DNA of 46,497 bases from Deltaproteobacteria bacterium (GTDB lineage Bacteria > Desulfobacterota > GWC2-55-46 > DRQE01), in NCBI GenBank assembly GCA_015492495.1, contig WGEY01000057.1, positions 1 to 46,497 on the forward strand, in the 5' to 3' direction. Position 1 is the stretch's first letter; each line of letters starts with the position of its first letter. Positions 23,853-32,647 of the stretch are shown here, in pieces. The notes under the pieces are model-generated. The model was given only the letters and a program-made list of their open reading frames with translations, was not told where the DNA came from and did no database searches. The translations under genes were made by a program, and so were the position numbers.

Positions 23853-23929
23853 TGAGGACCATGGTCCCTTGGTTTCTTGGTTTTACGAACATCCGGTTAA
23901 CACCACATATTCAAAACGGTTGAGTCGAT

Positions 23930-26449
23930 ATGGGCGATAGAGAGACAGGCGTGGTCACCCTTAAGGTAAACGGCAAGGAGATTACCGTAAGGGAGGGGAC
24001 CCTCATCCTGGATGCCGCGAGGGAGGCCGGCTGCCACATCCCGACGTTCTGTTACCAGGCGACCCTGTCGGGCGTGGGCTCGTGCAGGATGTGCCTGGTG
24101 GAGATCGAGGGGCAGCGAAAGCTCCAGCCCTCGTGCGTCACTCCCGTAATGTCGGGTATGGAGGTGAAGACAGAGAGCGAGAGCGTCATTTCGGCACGGC
24201 AGGCGATGCTGGAGTTCCTCCTGAGCAACCACGCGCTCGACTGTCCGGTCTGCGACAAGGGCGGCGAATGCGAGCTTCAGAACATGGTCTATACCTACGG
24301 CCCCAGAAAGGGCAGGTACGCCGAGGTCAAGATAAGGCACCACGAGAAGGACTATGTCCTGAGCCCGGTCATAGTAAAGAACTCCAACAGGTGCGTACAA
24401 TGCATGAGGTGCGTGAGGGTCTGCGGGGAGGTCGTTGGCCGCGGCGTGCTCGGGGCCATAGGGAGGGGCGCGCACCAGGAGGAGACGAGCTTTCTGAGGT
24501 CCTACCTCGACTGCGACCACGACGGCATGTGCATAGAGGTTTGTCCGGTCGGGTGCTTCATGAGACGCCCCTACCGTTACAGGGCAAGGCCCTGGGACCT
24601 GAGGGGCTCGAGGACCGTATGCCCGTACTGCGCCACAGGCTGCAGGATGACCATCGAGGAGAGGGACGGAGAGGTGGTAAGATCCATCGCCCGAGAGGGC
24701 GAAGGGTTCAACGACAAGATGCTCTGCGCAAGGGGCAGGTTCGGCTACGATATCCTCAACAGCGGCGGCGAGGAGAGGCTCACCACGCCGCTGATCAAGA
24801 AGAACGGTATGTTCGAGCCCGTATCGTGGGAAAAGGCCTTGAGCATTATAAGAGAGCAGTTCACAAAGGCCGACCCGCGAAGGCTCGGAGGGATAGCCTC
24901 GGCGGCGCTTACGAACGAGGAGCTCTACCTCTTCCAGAGGCTTGTGCGCGAGGTGCTCGGCAGCGGCAATATCGACTCCACATCAAGGTGGGACGCCGCA
25001 ACAACAGGGGCCTTTATCTTCGCAACGGGCATAACCGGTGGAGGGGTCTCCATATACGACTGCATGGAGGCCGAGACGGTCTTTGTCGTGGGCGGGCAGG
25101 TATCCGAGGAAAATCCCGTCACCGACTATATCATAAGGTATGTGTCGGATAGCTCGAGAAAAAGCGTGCTTGTGGCCTCTACAAGGGCCATGAAGCTCGA
25201 CACGAGCGCCGAGCTGAGCCTCAGGCACCTGCCCGGAAGGCTCGGGGCCCTCTTCAACGGACTGGTGCTCACACTGTACGAGGACAACCAGGAGAGGCTC
25301 GAGGGCATAAAGGAGATAGGCGTGCTCAAGGGCAGGACCGTTACGGATCTGGCCGCGGAGTGCGGTGTGAGCGAGGCGGACCTGCGCGCGCTCTGTGCAA
25401 GGCTCGAGAGCTCGGGTTCCATAAGCATGGTGGTCGGCACGGACCTCTTGAGGTTCAGGGAGGGCATCTCCGGGCTGCGGCTCCTCGGCGATGCGTTGAG
25501 GGCGCTGGGCAAGGTGCTCAAGATACTGCCTGTGCTTGACAGGTGCAATCAGAGAGGTGCCTGGGATATGGGGGTGCATCCGCTCTTCGGCCCGGACTAC
25601 CGCAAGGTGGAGCGCGCAGGGCTCGGATGCGACGGAATGCTCGATCAGGCGATGGACGGCGCCATGGATGCGCTGTACGTTGTAGGCGAGGATGTGGTGA
25701 ATATGTATCCGGACAGGACCTTCGCAGAGGAGGCCCTGTCCAGGGTCGGGTTCCTCGTGGTCCAGGACGTCTCCCTAACCGATACGGCCAGGATGGCCCA
25801 CCTCGTGCTTCCCGGTGCATACCCGGGTGAGAAGGAAGGGACCTTCACTAACCAGGAGGGCAGGGTCCAGCACATATCCCGGCTTCTGGAGCCGCCGGGC
25901 CAGGCACGTGTGGATCTGGAGATCATAGAGGCCGTGGGCTCATCGATCGTTCACGGTTTTTCGGACGGCACGCCGCAGACCGTATTCGATGAGATAAGGA
26001 GAGAGGTGAGCATGTACCGGGATGCTGCGTTCAGCGGCGGTTCTCCGGACGGCTGGCTCGTCAAAAAGTCCGCAAGGCGCCTCGAGGGCTTCGAGCTGAT
26101 CGAAGAGAAAAAGGTCTCTCTCGATGCGGACCCTGAGCATCCGTACTTTCTCGTGACAGGAAACCACATCTTTCTTTCCGGAAGCCTCTCTCGGAGATCA
26201 GGGATACTCAATGAGCTTGTAAGGGAGGCTGTGGTCGAGATAAGCGAAGAGGCCGCCGGGGAGTTAGGGGTCATCGACGGCCAGACCGTAAGTGTTTCGG
26301 GCCGCGGGTTCGATGCCACTTATTCCGTGAGGATACGCAAGGGAACACCCAGGGAAGTAGTCTTCATAGCCGAGAACTTCGAGGACAAGGCGGCGAACAG
26401 GTTCTATAAAAGGGGCGATGTCGTTCCGAGGGTGAAGATCACCGCATGA
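23930..26449 (+). CDS. nuoG: NADH-quinone oxidoreductase subunit G
   Basis: An 839-aa iron-sulfur subunit. The N-terminal [2Fe-2S] ferredoxin domain has ligands C41, C52, C55, C69. Next are the His/Cys cluster region (DCPVCDKGGECELQ) and a two-[4Fe-4S] segment with RCVQCMRCVRVCG and CIEVCPVGC. After that comes VCPYCATGCRM, the CxxCxxxC site of formate-dehydrogenase relatives (N7-type cluster; its fourth Cys is probably in MLCARGRFG). The remainder is a molybdopterin-oxidoreductase-like fold without evidence of a working cofactor site. It is separated by 77 bp from nuoF. Confidence 0.95.
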   Translation: MGDRETGVVTLKVNGKEITVREGTLILDAAREAGCHIPTFCYQATLSGVGSCRMCLVEIEGQRKLQPSCVTPVMSGMEVKTESESVISARQAMLEFLLSNHALDCPVCDKGGECELQNMVYTYGPRKGRYAEVKIRHHEKDYVLSPVIVKNSNRCVQCMRCVRVCGEVVGRGVLGAIGRGAHQEETSFLRSYLDCDHDGMCIEVCPVGCFMRRPYRYRARPWDLRGSRTVCPYCATGCRMTIEERDGEVVRSIAREGEGFNDKMLCARGRFGYDILNSGGEERLTTPLIKKNGMFEPVSWEKALSIIREQFTKADPRRLGGIASAALTNEELYLFQRLVREVLGSGNIDSTSRWDAATTGAFIFATGITGGGVSIYDCMEAETVFVVGGQVSEENPVTDYIIRYVSDSSRKSVLVASTRAMKLDTSAELSLRHLPGRLGALFNGLVLTLYEDNQERLEGIKEIGVLKGRTVTDLAAECGVSEADLRALCARLESSGSISMVVGTDLLRFREGISGLRLLGDALRALGKVLKILPVLDRCNQRGAWDMGVHPLFGPDYRKVERAGLGCDGMLDQAMDGAMDALYVVGEDVVNMYPDRTFAEEALSRVGFLVVQDVSLTDTARMAHLVLPGAYPGEKEGTFTNQEGRVQHISRLLEPPGQARVDLEIIEAVGSSIVHGFSDGTPQTVFDEIRREVSMYRDAAFSGGSPDGWLVKKSARRLEGFELIEEKKVSLDADPEHPYFLVTGNHIFLSGSLSRRSGILNELVREAVVEISEEAAGELGVIDGQTVSVSGRGFDATYSVRIRKGTPREVVFIAENFEDKAANRFYKRGDVVPRVKITA

Positions 26450-26500
26450 AGCGGCAAGTAAATATTGTGTCGGCCTGCTTACGGGAGAGGAGGTCTCAAT

Positions 26501-26977
26501 ATGGTTGATCCAAGGTTGCTCAGGAACATGCACTTCTTCGCAGACCTCAATGACGAGGAGCTCGAAGTGGTTGCGAAGATAATGCACAAAGAGGAGTTCA
26601 AGCGCGGACAGACGATCTTCACGGAAACGGAAGACGGTGAGTCGCTCTACCTCATCCGCAAGGGCGAGGTGAAGGCCTGCAAGATCGCCCCTGACGGAGA
26701 GCTCTTCACGCTCATGGTCATGAAGGACGGCGACATCTTCGGCGAGATGAGCTTTCTGGACGGCAGGCCCCGTTCAGCCACCGTGGTGGCTCTATCCGAC
26801 CTTGAAGTGTTCATGATGGAGCGTAAGGACTTCGAGAAGATCGTGGATACGCACCCCTGGATCGTCTACAAGCTTCTGAAGAACATCGTGTATACCATAC
26901 ACGCCATAGTCCGGGGCATGAACACGAGGTACATGGACATGCTCAACTACATGTGGGGAAGAAAGAGGGGGTATTGA
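26501..26977 (+). CDS. Stand-alone cyclic-nucleotide-binding-domain protein inside the nuo operon
   Basis: A 158-aa protein with a full cNMP-binding beta-roll (about 15-125). It includes GQTIFTETEDGESLYLIRKG and the canonical phosphate-binding cassette FGEMSFLDGRPRSATVVAL, with the Glu and Arg expected to hold a cyclic phosphate. After the C-helix (LLKNIVYTIHAIVRGM) it ends in a basic tail (WGRKRGY) without an HTH, so it is not a CRP-type DNA-binding protein. The ATG is chosen at 26501 because GAGAGGAGGT lies 6 nt upstream, the best ribosome-binding site in this region. It sits between nuoG and nuoH, and its partner is unknown. Confidence 0.88.
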   Translation: MVDPRLLRNMHFFADLNDEELEVVAKIMHKEEFKRGQTIFTETEDGESLYLIRKGEVKACKIAPDGELFTLMVMKDGDIFGEMSFLDGRPRSATVVALSDLEVFMMERKDFEKIVDTHPWIVYKLLKNIVYTIHAIVRGMNTRYMDMLNYMWGRKRGY

Positions 26978-27003
26978 GAGGCCGCTGAAAAAGTGTTCCC
27001 GAT

Positions 27004-27031
27004 GTCATTACGAGCGCGGCGAAGTAATCTT
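27004..27031. repeat. Decayed half-copy of the GTCATTGCGAG-type REP element
   Basis: GTCATTACGAGCGCGGCGAAGTAATCT matches the GTCATTGCGAGCGAAGCGAAGCAATCTC repeat pattern with several changes. It lies in the 175-bp gap between the CNB gene and nuoH, which holds no gene I can support. Confidence 0.5.
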
Positions 27032-27152
27032 TGTTTTGTGAGTATCGGGCTGCAGGGGGTCGCCTCATCGGCTTCGTTCGGGGGCAGGGTTCGCCTGTAC
27101 AAGTTCCGCGACGGCATCAAAAAAAGCGATTTTGTAGGGATTCCTTGAGGTC

Positions 27153-28184
27153 ATGGTAGATACTGCTTTTATAGTCGAAGTGATAATAATATGGATCAAG
27201 GTGGTCGTGGTGGCACTCGTGCTCTTCAGCATGCCGCTGGCGCTTACCTGGATCGAGCGTAAGGTCGCGGGCCACATCCAGGTGAGGCTTGGTCCTTTCC
27301 GTGTCGGCCCTCACGGCATACTCCAGGCCTTCGCCGACATGGTGAAGATGCTCTTCAAGGAGGATGTGATCCCTGACAGGGCCGACAGGTTGCTGTTCAA
27401 GATAGCCCCGCTGCTGATGATGGTCCCTGTCTTTGCCATCTTCGTGGCGATACCCTTCGGCGACAAGGTGACGTTGCCCTTCACTGACAGGGAACTGACG
27501 CTTTACATCTCCGATATGAACGTGGGGATCATCTATGTGCTGGCCGTATCGGGGCTTGCGGTCTACGGGGTGATATTCGGCGGATGGGCATCGAACAGCA
27601 AGTACGCGCTCCTCGGCGGGCTCCGCTCGAGCGCGCAGATGATAAGCTACGAGGTGGTCATGACATTCGCCGCGGTCGGTGTCGTGATGCTTGCAAACTC
27701 CCTGAGCCTCGTTGATATCGTACGCAGCCAGTCCGGCGGGTTCTGGCACTGGAACATACTCTATCTCCCGGTTGGTCCCGTCTGGTTCTTCATCTTCTTC
27801 ATTGCGGGACTCGCGGAGCTCAACCGCATCCCGTTCGACCTGCCGGAGGATGAGGGCACACTTGCCGCCGGCTACCACGTCGAGTACAGCGGAATGAGGT
27901 TCGCATTCTTCATGCTCGGCGAGTACGTGGCCATGGTGTCGATCTCCGCGCTCGCGGTGGTGCTTTTCTTCGGCGGGTGGGACGACCCCTTAGGGCCCTT
28001 TGCCTTCGGCATACCGCCGATACTCTGGTTTGTGGCCAAGGTTATGGTGTTCATATACATCTTCATGTGGATCAGGTTCACGCTGCCCAGGTACCGTTAT
28101 GACCAGCTTATGACAATAGGGTGGAAGGTGCTGATACCGATCTCTATGGCGAATGTGCTGGTTACGGGCTTCATGAGGATATGA
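27153..28184 (+). CDS. nuoH: NADH-quinone oxidoreductase subunit H
   Basis: A 343-aa, eight-helix membrane subunit at the base of the quinone channel. LTWIERKVAGHIQVRLGPFR is the first conserved charged loop, and AELNRIPFDLPEDEGTLAAG carries the conserved acidic cluster linked to proton coupling. The C-terminus has FIYIFMWIRFTLPRYRYDQL. Its stop overlaps the start of nuoI by 4 bp. Confidence 0.97.
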   Translation: MVDTAFIVEVIIIWIKVVVVALVLFSMPLALTWIERKVAGHIQVRLGPFRVGPHGILQAFADMVKMLFKEDVIPDRADRLLFKIAPLLMMVPVFAIFVAIPFGDKVTLPFTDRELTLYISDMNVGIIYVLAVSGLAVYGVIFGGWASNSKYALLGGLRSSAQMISYEVVMTFAAVGVVMLANSLSLVDIVRSQSGGFWHWNILYLPVGPVWFFIFFIAGLAELNRIPFDLPEDEGTLAAGYHVEYSGMRFAFFMLGEYVAMVSISALAVVLFFGGWDDPLGPFAFGIPPILWFVAKVMVFIYIFMWIRFTLPRYRYDQLMTIGWKVLIPISMANVLVTGFMRI

Positions 28185-28774
28185 ACGAAAAGAAGGTAAA
28201 GATAGTCAAGAGGGATACCCCTGGTGCGCTTGATCTGGCCAAGAAGACCGTTTTCTTGGACTTCATAAAGGGGCTTTCTATCACCCTGCGCTACAACCTC
28301 TCGAGGAGCATTACCATCAGATACCCTGATGAGGAGAAGTGGATCCCTTATCCAAGGTTCAGGGGCGCCCACACGCTCAACAGGGATGAAGAGGGCAGGG
28401 AGCTGTGCGTGGCCTGCGAGCTTTGCGTGAAGGCATGCCCCACAAACTGCATAACGGTTGTTCCCATGGAGGATGATACGGGCAAGGGTATAGCGGACAG
28501 GGTCGCAAAGGTATGGGAGGTCGACCTTGCGAGGTGTTTCTTCTGCGGTTACTGCGAGGATGCCTGCCCTACCACTGCGGTAAGGCTCGGCCGGGACTAT
28601 GAACTTGCCTGTTTTGAGCTGGACAAGGCCAGGAAGACCAAGGAGGAACTGCTCAAGCCGCAGTCCGTCCCGGAGGACTTCGAAGGCGGAATAATTGTAC
28701 AGGCCAAGCTCCAGAGGACCAAGAGCGGAATAAAGGTCAAGCCGAATCTCTGGAAGAAAAAGGAAAAGAAGTAG
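28181..28774 (+). CDS. nuoI: NADH-quinone oxidoreductase subunit I
   Basis: A 197-aa subunit carrying two [4Fe-4S] clusters (N6a and N6b) on complete ferredoxin motifs: C76/C79/C82/C86 and C119/C122/C125/C129. It relays electrons from NuoG to NuoB. ATG 28181 overlaps the nuoH stop (ATGA); an upstream in-frame ATG at 28121 would add residues foreign to the family. Confidence 0.97.
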   Translation: MNEKKVKIVKRDTPGALDLAKKTVFLDFIKGLSITLRYNLSRSITIRYPDEEKWIPYPRFRGAHTLNRDEEGRELCVACELCVKACPTNCITVVPMEDDTGKGIADRVAKVWEVDLARCFFCGYCEDACPTTAVRLGRDYELACFELDKARKTKEELLKPQSVPEDFEGGIIVQAKLQRTKSGIKVKPNLWKKKEKK

Positions 28775-28817
28775 TGGCCCAAGTGATCACCCGGGCCAGG
28801 TCTGGATAGAGTACGTT

Positions 28818-29318
28818 ATGGCTGAGAAATTCTTTTTCCTGATGTTCGCCGTCGTTGCCGTGGGTTCCGCGCTGGCGGTGATCTCCCTTAAGAATCCCGT
28901 GCACAGCGCGCTTTCGCTGATTGCATGCCTGCTGCAGGTTGCGGCCATATTCGTCCTTTTGAGGTCGCCTTTCCTTGCCGTGGTGCAGGTCTTCATATAC
29001 GTGGGCGCTGTTATGGTGCTGTTTCTGTTCGTAGTGCTCGTTCTCAATATAAAGAAGGCGCAGTTGGAAACGTTCCCCAAGGGCAGGCGATGGTTTGCCT
29101 ACGCGATTGTACCGGTGGTGGGCATTGAGTTCCTTGCGGTGATATTCGGGAAGAGTTTTACAGCCACCGGATACGAGGCCGCGGTGGAGGAGGTAAAGGT
29201 TGCGACCTTAGGGAGGGCGCTCTTTACAGAGTACCTCTTCCCCTTCGAGGTCGTATCCATACTGCTGCTTGCCGCCATGGTCGGTGCGATAATAATGGCT
29301 AAAAAGAGGTGGGATTAA
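28818..29318 (+). CDS. nuoJ: NADH-quinone oxidoreductase subunit J
   Basis: A 166-aa membrane subunit with five hydrophobic segments. [20 protein letters not shown] and [20 protein letters not shown] (the pi-bulge helix TM3) are diagnostic. It starts 43 bp after nuoI and ends 4 bp before nuoK. Confidence 0.96.
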   Translation: MAEKFFFLMFAVVAVGSALAVISLKNPVHSALSLIACLLQVAAIFVLLRSPFLAVVQVFIYVGAVMVLFLFVVLVLNIKKAQLETFPKGRRWFAYAIVPVVGIEFLAVIFGKSFTATGYEAAVEEVKVATLGRALFTEYLFPFEVVSILLLAAMVGAIIMAKKRWD

Positions 29319-29322
29319 GGCT

Positions 29323-29625
29323 ATGGTTCCGCTTACGTGGTTTCTTGCGCTCGGCCTGATACTGTTCATGATAGGTGCGGTCGGCGTGCTGATAAGGAAG
29401 AATATCATCATCATGCTGATGTCGGTCGAGCTCATGCTCAACTCCGTGAACATAAACCTCGTTGCGTTTTCCCATTTTCTCGACAACGTGCGTGGGCAGA
29501 TATTTGCGGTGTTTACGATAACAGTGGCGGCCGCGGAGGTGGCCGTTGCGCTCGGCATCCTCATCGCGCTGGTAAGGAACAGGGGTGTGTTCAGTACCGA
29601 TGAGATCGATACGCTGAAAGGATAA
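29323..29625 (+). CDS. nuoK: NADH-quinone oxidoreductase subunit K
   Basis: A 100-aa, three-helix subunit. The two conserved membrane glutamates are visible in [20 protein letters not shown] and [13 protein letters not shown]. These form the charged axis that links NuoH to the antiporter-like subunits. It is followed by nuoM after 16 bp. Confidence 0.97.
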   Translation: MVPLTWFLALGLILFMIGAVGVLIRKNIIIMLMSVELMLNSVNINLVAFSHFLDNVRGQIFAVFTITVAAAEVAVALGILIALVRNRGVFSTDEIDTLKG

Positions 29626-29641
29626 GGGTAAAGGATAACAG

Positions 29642-31195
29642 ATGCAGGGACTGCTCAACATACCGTTTATTGGCGACCACATACTGAGCCTTCTCATATT
29701 CCTGCCCCTCCTCGGCGCATTCGTGCTGTTGTTTTTGAAGAACGAGAGGTGCATACGTTGGATCGCCCTGGTTACGACCGTCGTCGACTTCATCCTGGCC
29801 ATAGCCGTCATCAGGGGCTTCGACCCAAGCGTCCACACCATGCAGTTCGTCGAGCGGTACCCGTGGATACCTTCGTTCAACATACAGTATTACCTGGGCA
29901 TAGACGGCATAAGCGTCCTCATGGTCTTTCTTACCGCGCTCATCGGCTGGATATGCGTTCTGGCCTCGTGGACAGCGATAGACAAGAGGGTGAAGGAGTT
30001 CAACATAGCGCTCCTTGTTATGCAGACGGCGATGTTAGGGGTCTTCTGTTCATTGGACTTCCTCCTCTTCTACATATTCTGGGAGGCCATGCTCATACCG
30101 ATGTACCTCATTATAGGCGTATGGGGCGGGCCCAACAGGATCTATTCGGCCTTCAAGCTCTTTCTGTACACGCTCGCCGGAAGCATCCTCATGCTAGTCG
30201 GCATGATATCGCTGTACTTCAAGGGCGGAGGGACATTCGACATACAGGCGCTCATGAACCAGAGCTACACGTTCCAGTTCCAGGTCTTCGTGTTCTTGCT
30301 CTTCTTCATAGCCTTTGCCGTGAAGGTCCCCATGTTCCCGTTCCATACGTGGCTGCCCGATGCGCACGTCGAGGCGCCCACGGCAGGGAGTATCATACTG
30401 GCCGGCGTGCTACTGAAGATGGGAACATACGGGTTCCTGCGTTTTTCGTTCCCCATGTTCCCCGATGCATCGAAGTTCTTCGCGGTCCCGGTCATCATAC
30501 TTTCGCTTATAGCGATAATCTACGGGGCCTTCCTTGCGCTAGCGCAGGTGGACATGAAAAAGCTCATAGCCTATTCAAGCGTGAGCCACATGGGGTTTGT
30601 CACGCTGGGGCTGTTTCTCTTCAACAAGACCGGTGTTGAAGGTGGGATATTGCAGATGTTCAACCACGGCATCACCACCAGCGCTCTCTTTTTGTGCGTC
30701 GGCATAATATACGAGAGGACGCATACAAGGCTCCTTGACCGCTACGGGTGGGCGGCCAAGCTCGTTCCCTTCTATGCATTCTTTCTCTTTCTGTTCTCCA
30801 TGGCGTCGATGGGATTTCCGGGGACGAACGGCTTTATCGGGGAGCTTTTGATACTCATGGGCGCGTATTCCAACTATAAACTCTACATACTCTTCCTGTT
30901 GTTCGGAATAGTGCTCGGTGCGGCCTATATGCTGTGGATGTACAAGAGGGTCGCCTTCGGAGCAGCCGTAGGCCACGGTGGTGGCCACGGCGCCGCCCAC
31001 GGTGGAACACATCCCGGCCGGATAAAGGACGTCAATCTGCGGGAGGTCGTGGCCATTCTCGCATTCCTGGTCTTTGTCTTCTGGGTGGGTTTCCATCCGA
31101 TGGACTTCATCAATATAATGGATGCATCCGTAGACCATCTTCTTACGCAGGTGAGCGGCGGGCATGCGCTCGTTGCGGAGGTTCTGGTTAAATGA
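29642..31195 (+). CDS. nuoM: NADH-quinone oxidoreductase subunit M (antiporter-like)
   Basis: A 517-aa proton-translocating subunit of about 14 helices. The TM5 Glu is in LLFYIFWEAMLIPMYLIIG, the TM7 Lys in FAVKVPMFPFHTWLPDAHVE and the TM8 Lys in LAGVLLKMGTYGFLR. A cytoplasmic loop near residues 440-455 has an unusual Gly/His run (GHGGGHGAAHGGTH). It directly follows nuoK, a slot normally held by nuoL. Its stop overlaps nuoN by 4 bp. Confidence 0.97.
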   Translation: MQGLLNIPFIGDHILSLLIFLPLLGAFVLLFLKNERCIRWIALVTTVVDFILAIAVIRGFDPSVHTMQFVERYPWIPSFNIQYYLGIDGISVLMVFLTALIGWICVLASWTAIDKRVKEFNIALLVMQTAMLGVFCSLDFLLFYIFWEAMLIPMYLIIGVWGGPNRIYSAFKLFLYTLAGSILMLVGMISLYFKGGGTFDIQALMNQSYTFQFQVFVFLLFFIAFAVKVPMFPFHTWLPDAHVEAPTAGSIILAGVLLKMGTYGFLRFSFPMFPDASKFFAVPVIILSLIAIIYGAFLALAQVDMKKLIAYSSVSHMGFVTLGLFLFNKTGVEGGILQMFNHGITTSALFLCVGIIYERTHTRLLDRYGWAAKLVPFYAFFLFLFSMASMGFPGTNGFIGELLILMGAYSNYKLYILFLLFGIVLGAAYMLWMYKRVAFGAAVGHGGGHGAAHGGTHPGRIKDVNLREVVAILAFLVFVFWVGFHPMDFINIMDASVDHLLTQVSGGHALVAEVLVK

Positions 31196-32640
31196 TATTC
31201 ACCATCAAAGACCTTTTGTCCATAATCCCGGAGCTTATCATCGCCGGTTCCGCGTGCGTGCTTCTCCTCGTCGACCTCCTCATTTCAAAGGAGAGGAAGG
31301 CGTGCATGGCGGTACTCTCCATACTGAGCGTCATAGCCGCTGGGGTTGCCTCATACTGGCTCCTCGGAGCCGATTTCATGGGCGCAAAGTCGTTTGCCGG
31401 AATGTTCGAGCTCGACGGTTTTTCAACCTTTTTCAAGTTCGTCTTCTATACCGCGACGGTATTGTCCATACTCCTCTCCTTCCATTACGTGAAGGAGGAG
31501 GACATAAACCTGGGCGAGTACTACGTGCTGATGCTCTTTTCCCTGAGCGGCATGATGGTGCTGGCCTCGGGTGCGGATCTTTTGAGCATCTATGTGGGGC
31601 TTGAGCTCATGAGCCTGCCGATATACGTGCTTGCGGGATTCTTGCAGAACGACGTACGTTCGAACGAAGGGGCCATGAAGTACGTGATCCTCGGCGCCTT
31701 CTCATCGGGTATACTTCTTTACGGCATATCCATGGTATACGGGCTCACCGGCACAACGGAGCTCAGCGGGGTGGCGGCGGCCCTGTCGGATTCCTCGGTA
31801 CACGTGCCGGCCCTCAGCATAGCCATAGTCATGATGGTCGCGGGCTTCGCCTTCAAGGTGGCGGGCGTTCCCTTCCACATGTGGGCGCCTGACGCCTACG
31901 AGGGGGCGCCCACGCCGATAACGGGCTTCATGTCCGCAGGGCCTAAGGCCGCTGCCTTTGCGGTAATGCTCAGGGTCTTCATGGAGGGGCTGCAGCCGGC
32001 CTATGAACAGTGGATGGTCATGGTCGGGGTCGTCGCCGTAGCCAGCATGGCCTACGGCAACTTCGTCGCCATATCACAGAAGAACATAAAGAGAATGCTT
32101 GCCTATTCGAGCATAGGGCACGCGGGCTACGCACTTCTCGGCGTCATGGCCGGCACCGAGGAGGGTATTGCAAGCGTTATGTTCTACATGGCCGTGTACG
32201 TCTTCATGAACCTCGGTGCGTTCGGTATCATCATCATGATGCGGAAGGGCGGACAGAGGGGGGAGTTGATAGAGGAGTACACCGGGCTTGCCAGGTCCCA
32301 CAGGGGGGTGGCGCTTCTTATGCTCATATTCCTCTTCTCCCTTGCCGGTATACCCCCGACCGCAGGATTCATGGGCAAGTTCTACATATTCATGGCCCTC
32401 ATACACAGGGGCATGGTAGGGCTTGCGATCTTCGCCGTGCTGATGAGCGCGGTCGCAGCCTACTTCTACATAAGGATAGTCATGCTCATGTATATGCGGG
32501 AACCGGCCGGAGAGTTCGAGTTCGCCCGTTCAAAGGGCATCTACTACGCGCTTTTCATCACCACCGTTGGTACGGTACTCCTGGGCATCTGTCCAGGATA
32601 CCTCGTTAAACTGGCCGAAATGGCGTCCGTGATCATGTAG
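31192..32640 (+). CDS. nuoN: NADH-quinone oxidoreductase subunit N (antiporter-like)
   Basis: A 482-aa proton-translocating subunit. LLSIYVGLELMSLPIYVLAG holds the TM5 Glu, FAFKVAGVPFHMWAPDAYEG the TM7 Lys and GPKAAAFAVMLRVF the TM8 region. SQKNIKRMLAYSSIGHAGYA is typical of the family. It normally ends the nuo operon; here three more membrane-protein genes follow with gaps or overlaps of under 10 bp. Confidence 0.97.
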   Translation: MIFTIKDLLSIIPELIIAGSACVLLLVDLLISKERKACMAVLSILSVIAAGVASYWLLGADFMGAKSFAGMFELDGFSTFFKFVFYTATVLSILLSFHYVKEEDINLGEYYVLMLFSLSGMMVLASGADLLSIYVGLELMSLPIYVLAGFLQNDVRSNEGAMKYVILGAFSSGILLYGISMVYGLTGTTELSGVAAALSDSSVHVPALSIAIVMMVAGFAFKVAGVPFHMWAPDAYEGAPTPITGFMSAGPKAAAFAVMLRVFMEGLQPAYEQWMVMVGVVAVASMAYGNFVAISQKNIKRMLAYSSIGHAGYALLGVMAGTEEGIASVMFYMAVYVFMNLGAFGIIIMMRKGGQRGELIEEYTGLARSHRGVALLMLIFLFSLAGIPPTAGFMGKFYIFMALIHRGMVGLAIFAVLMSAVAAYFYIRIVMLMYMREPAGEFEFARSKGIYYALFITTVGTVLLGICPGYLVKLAEMASVIM

Positions 32641-32647
32641 GGAGACC

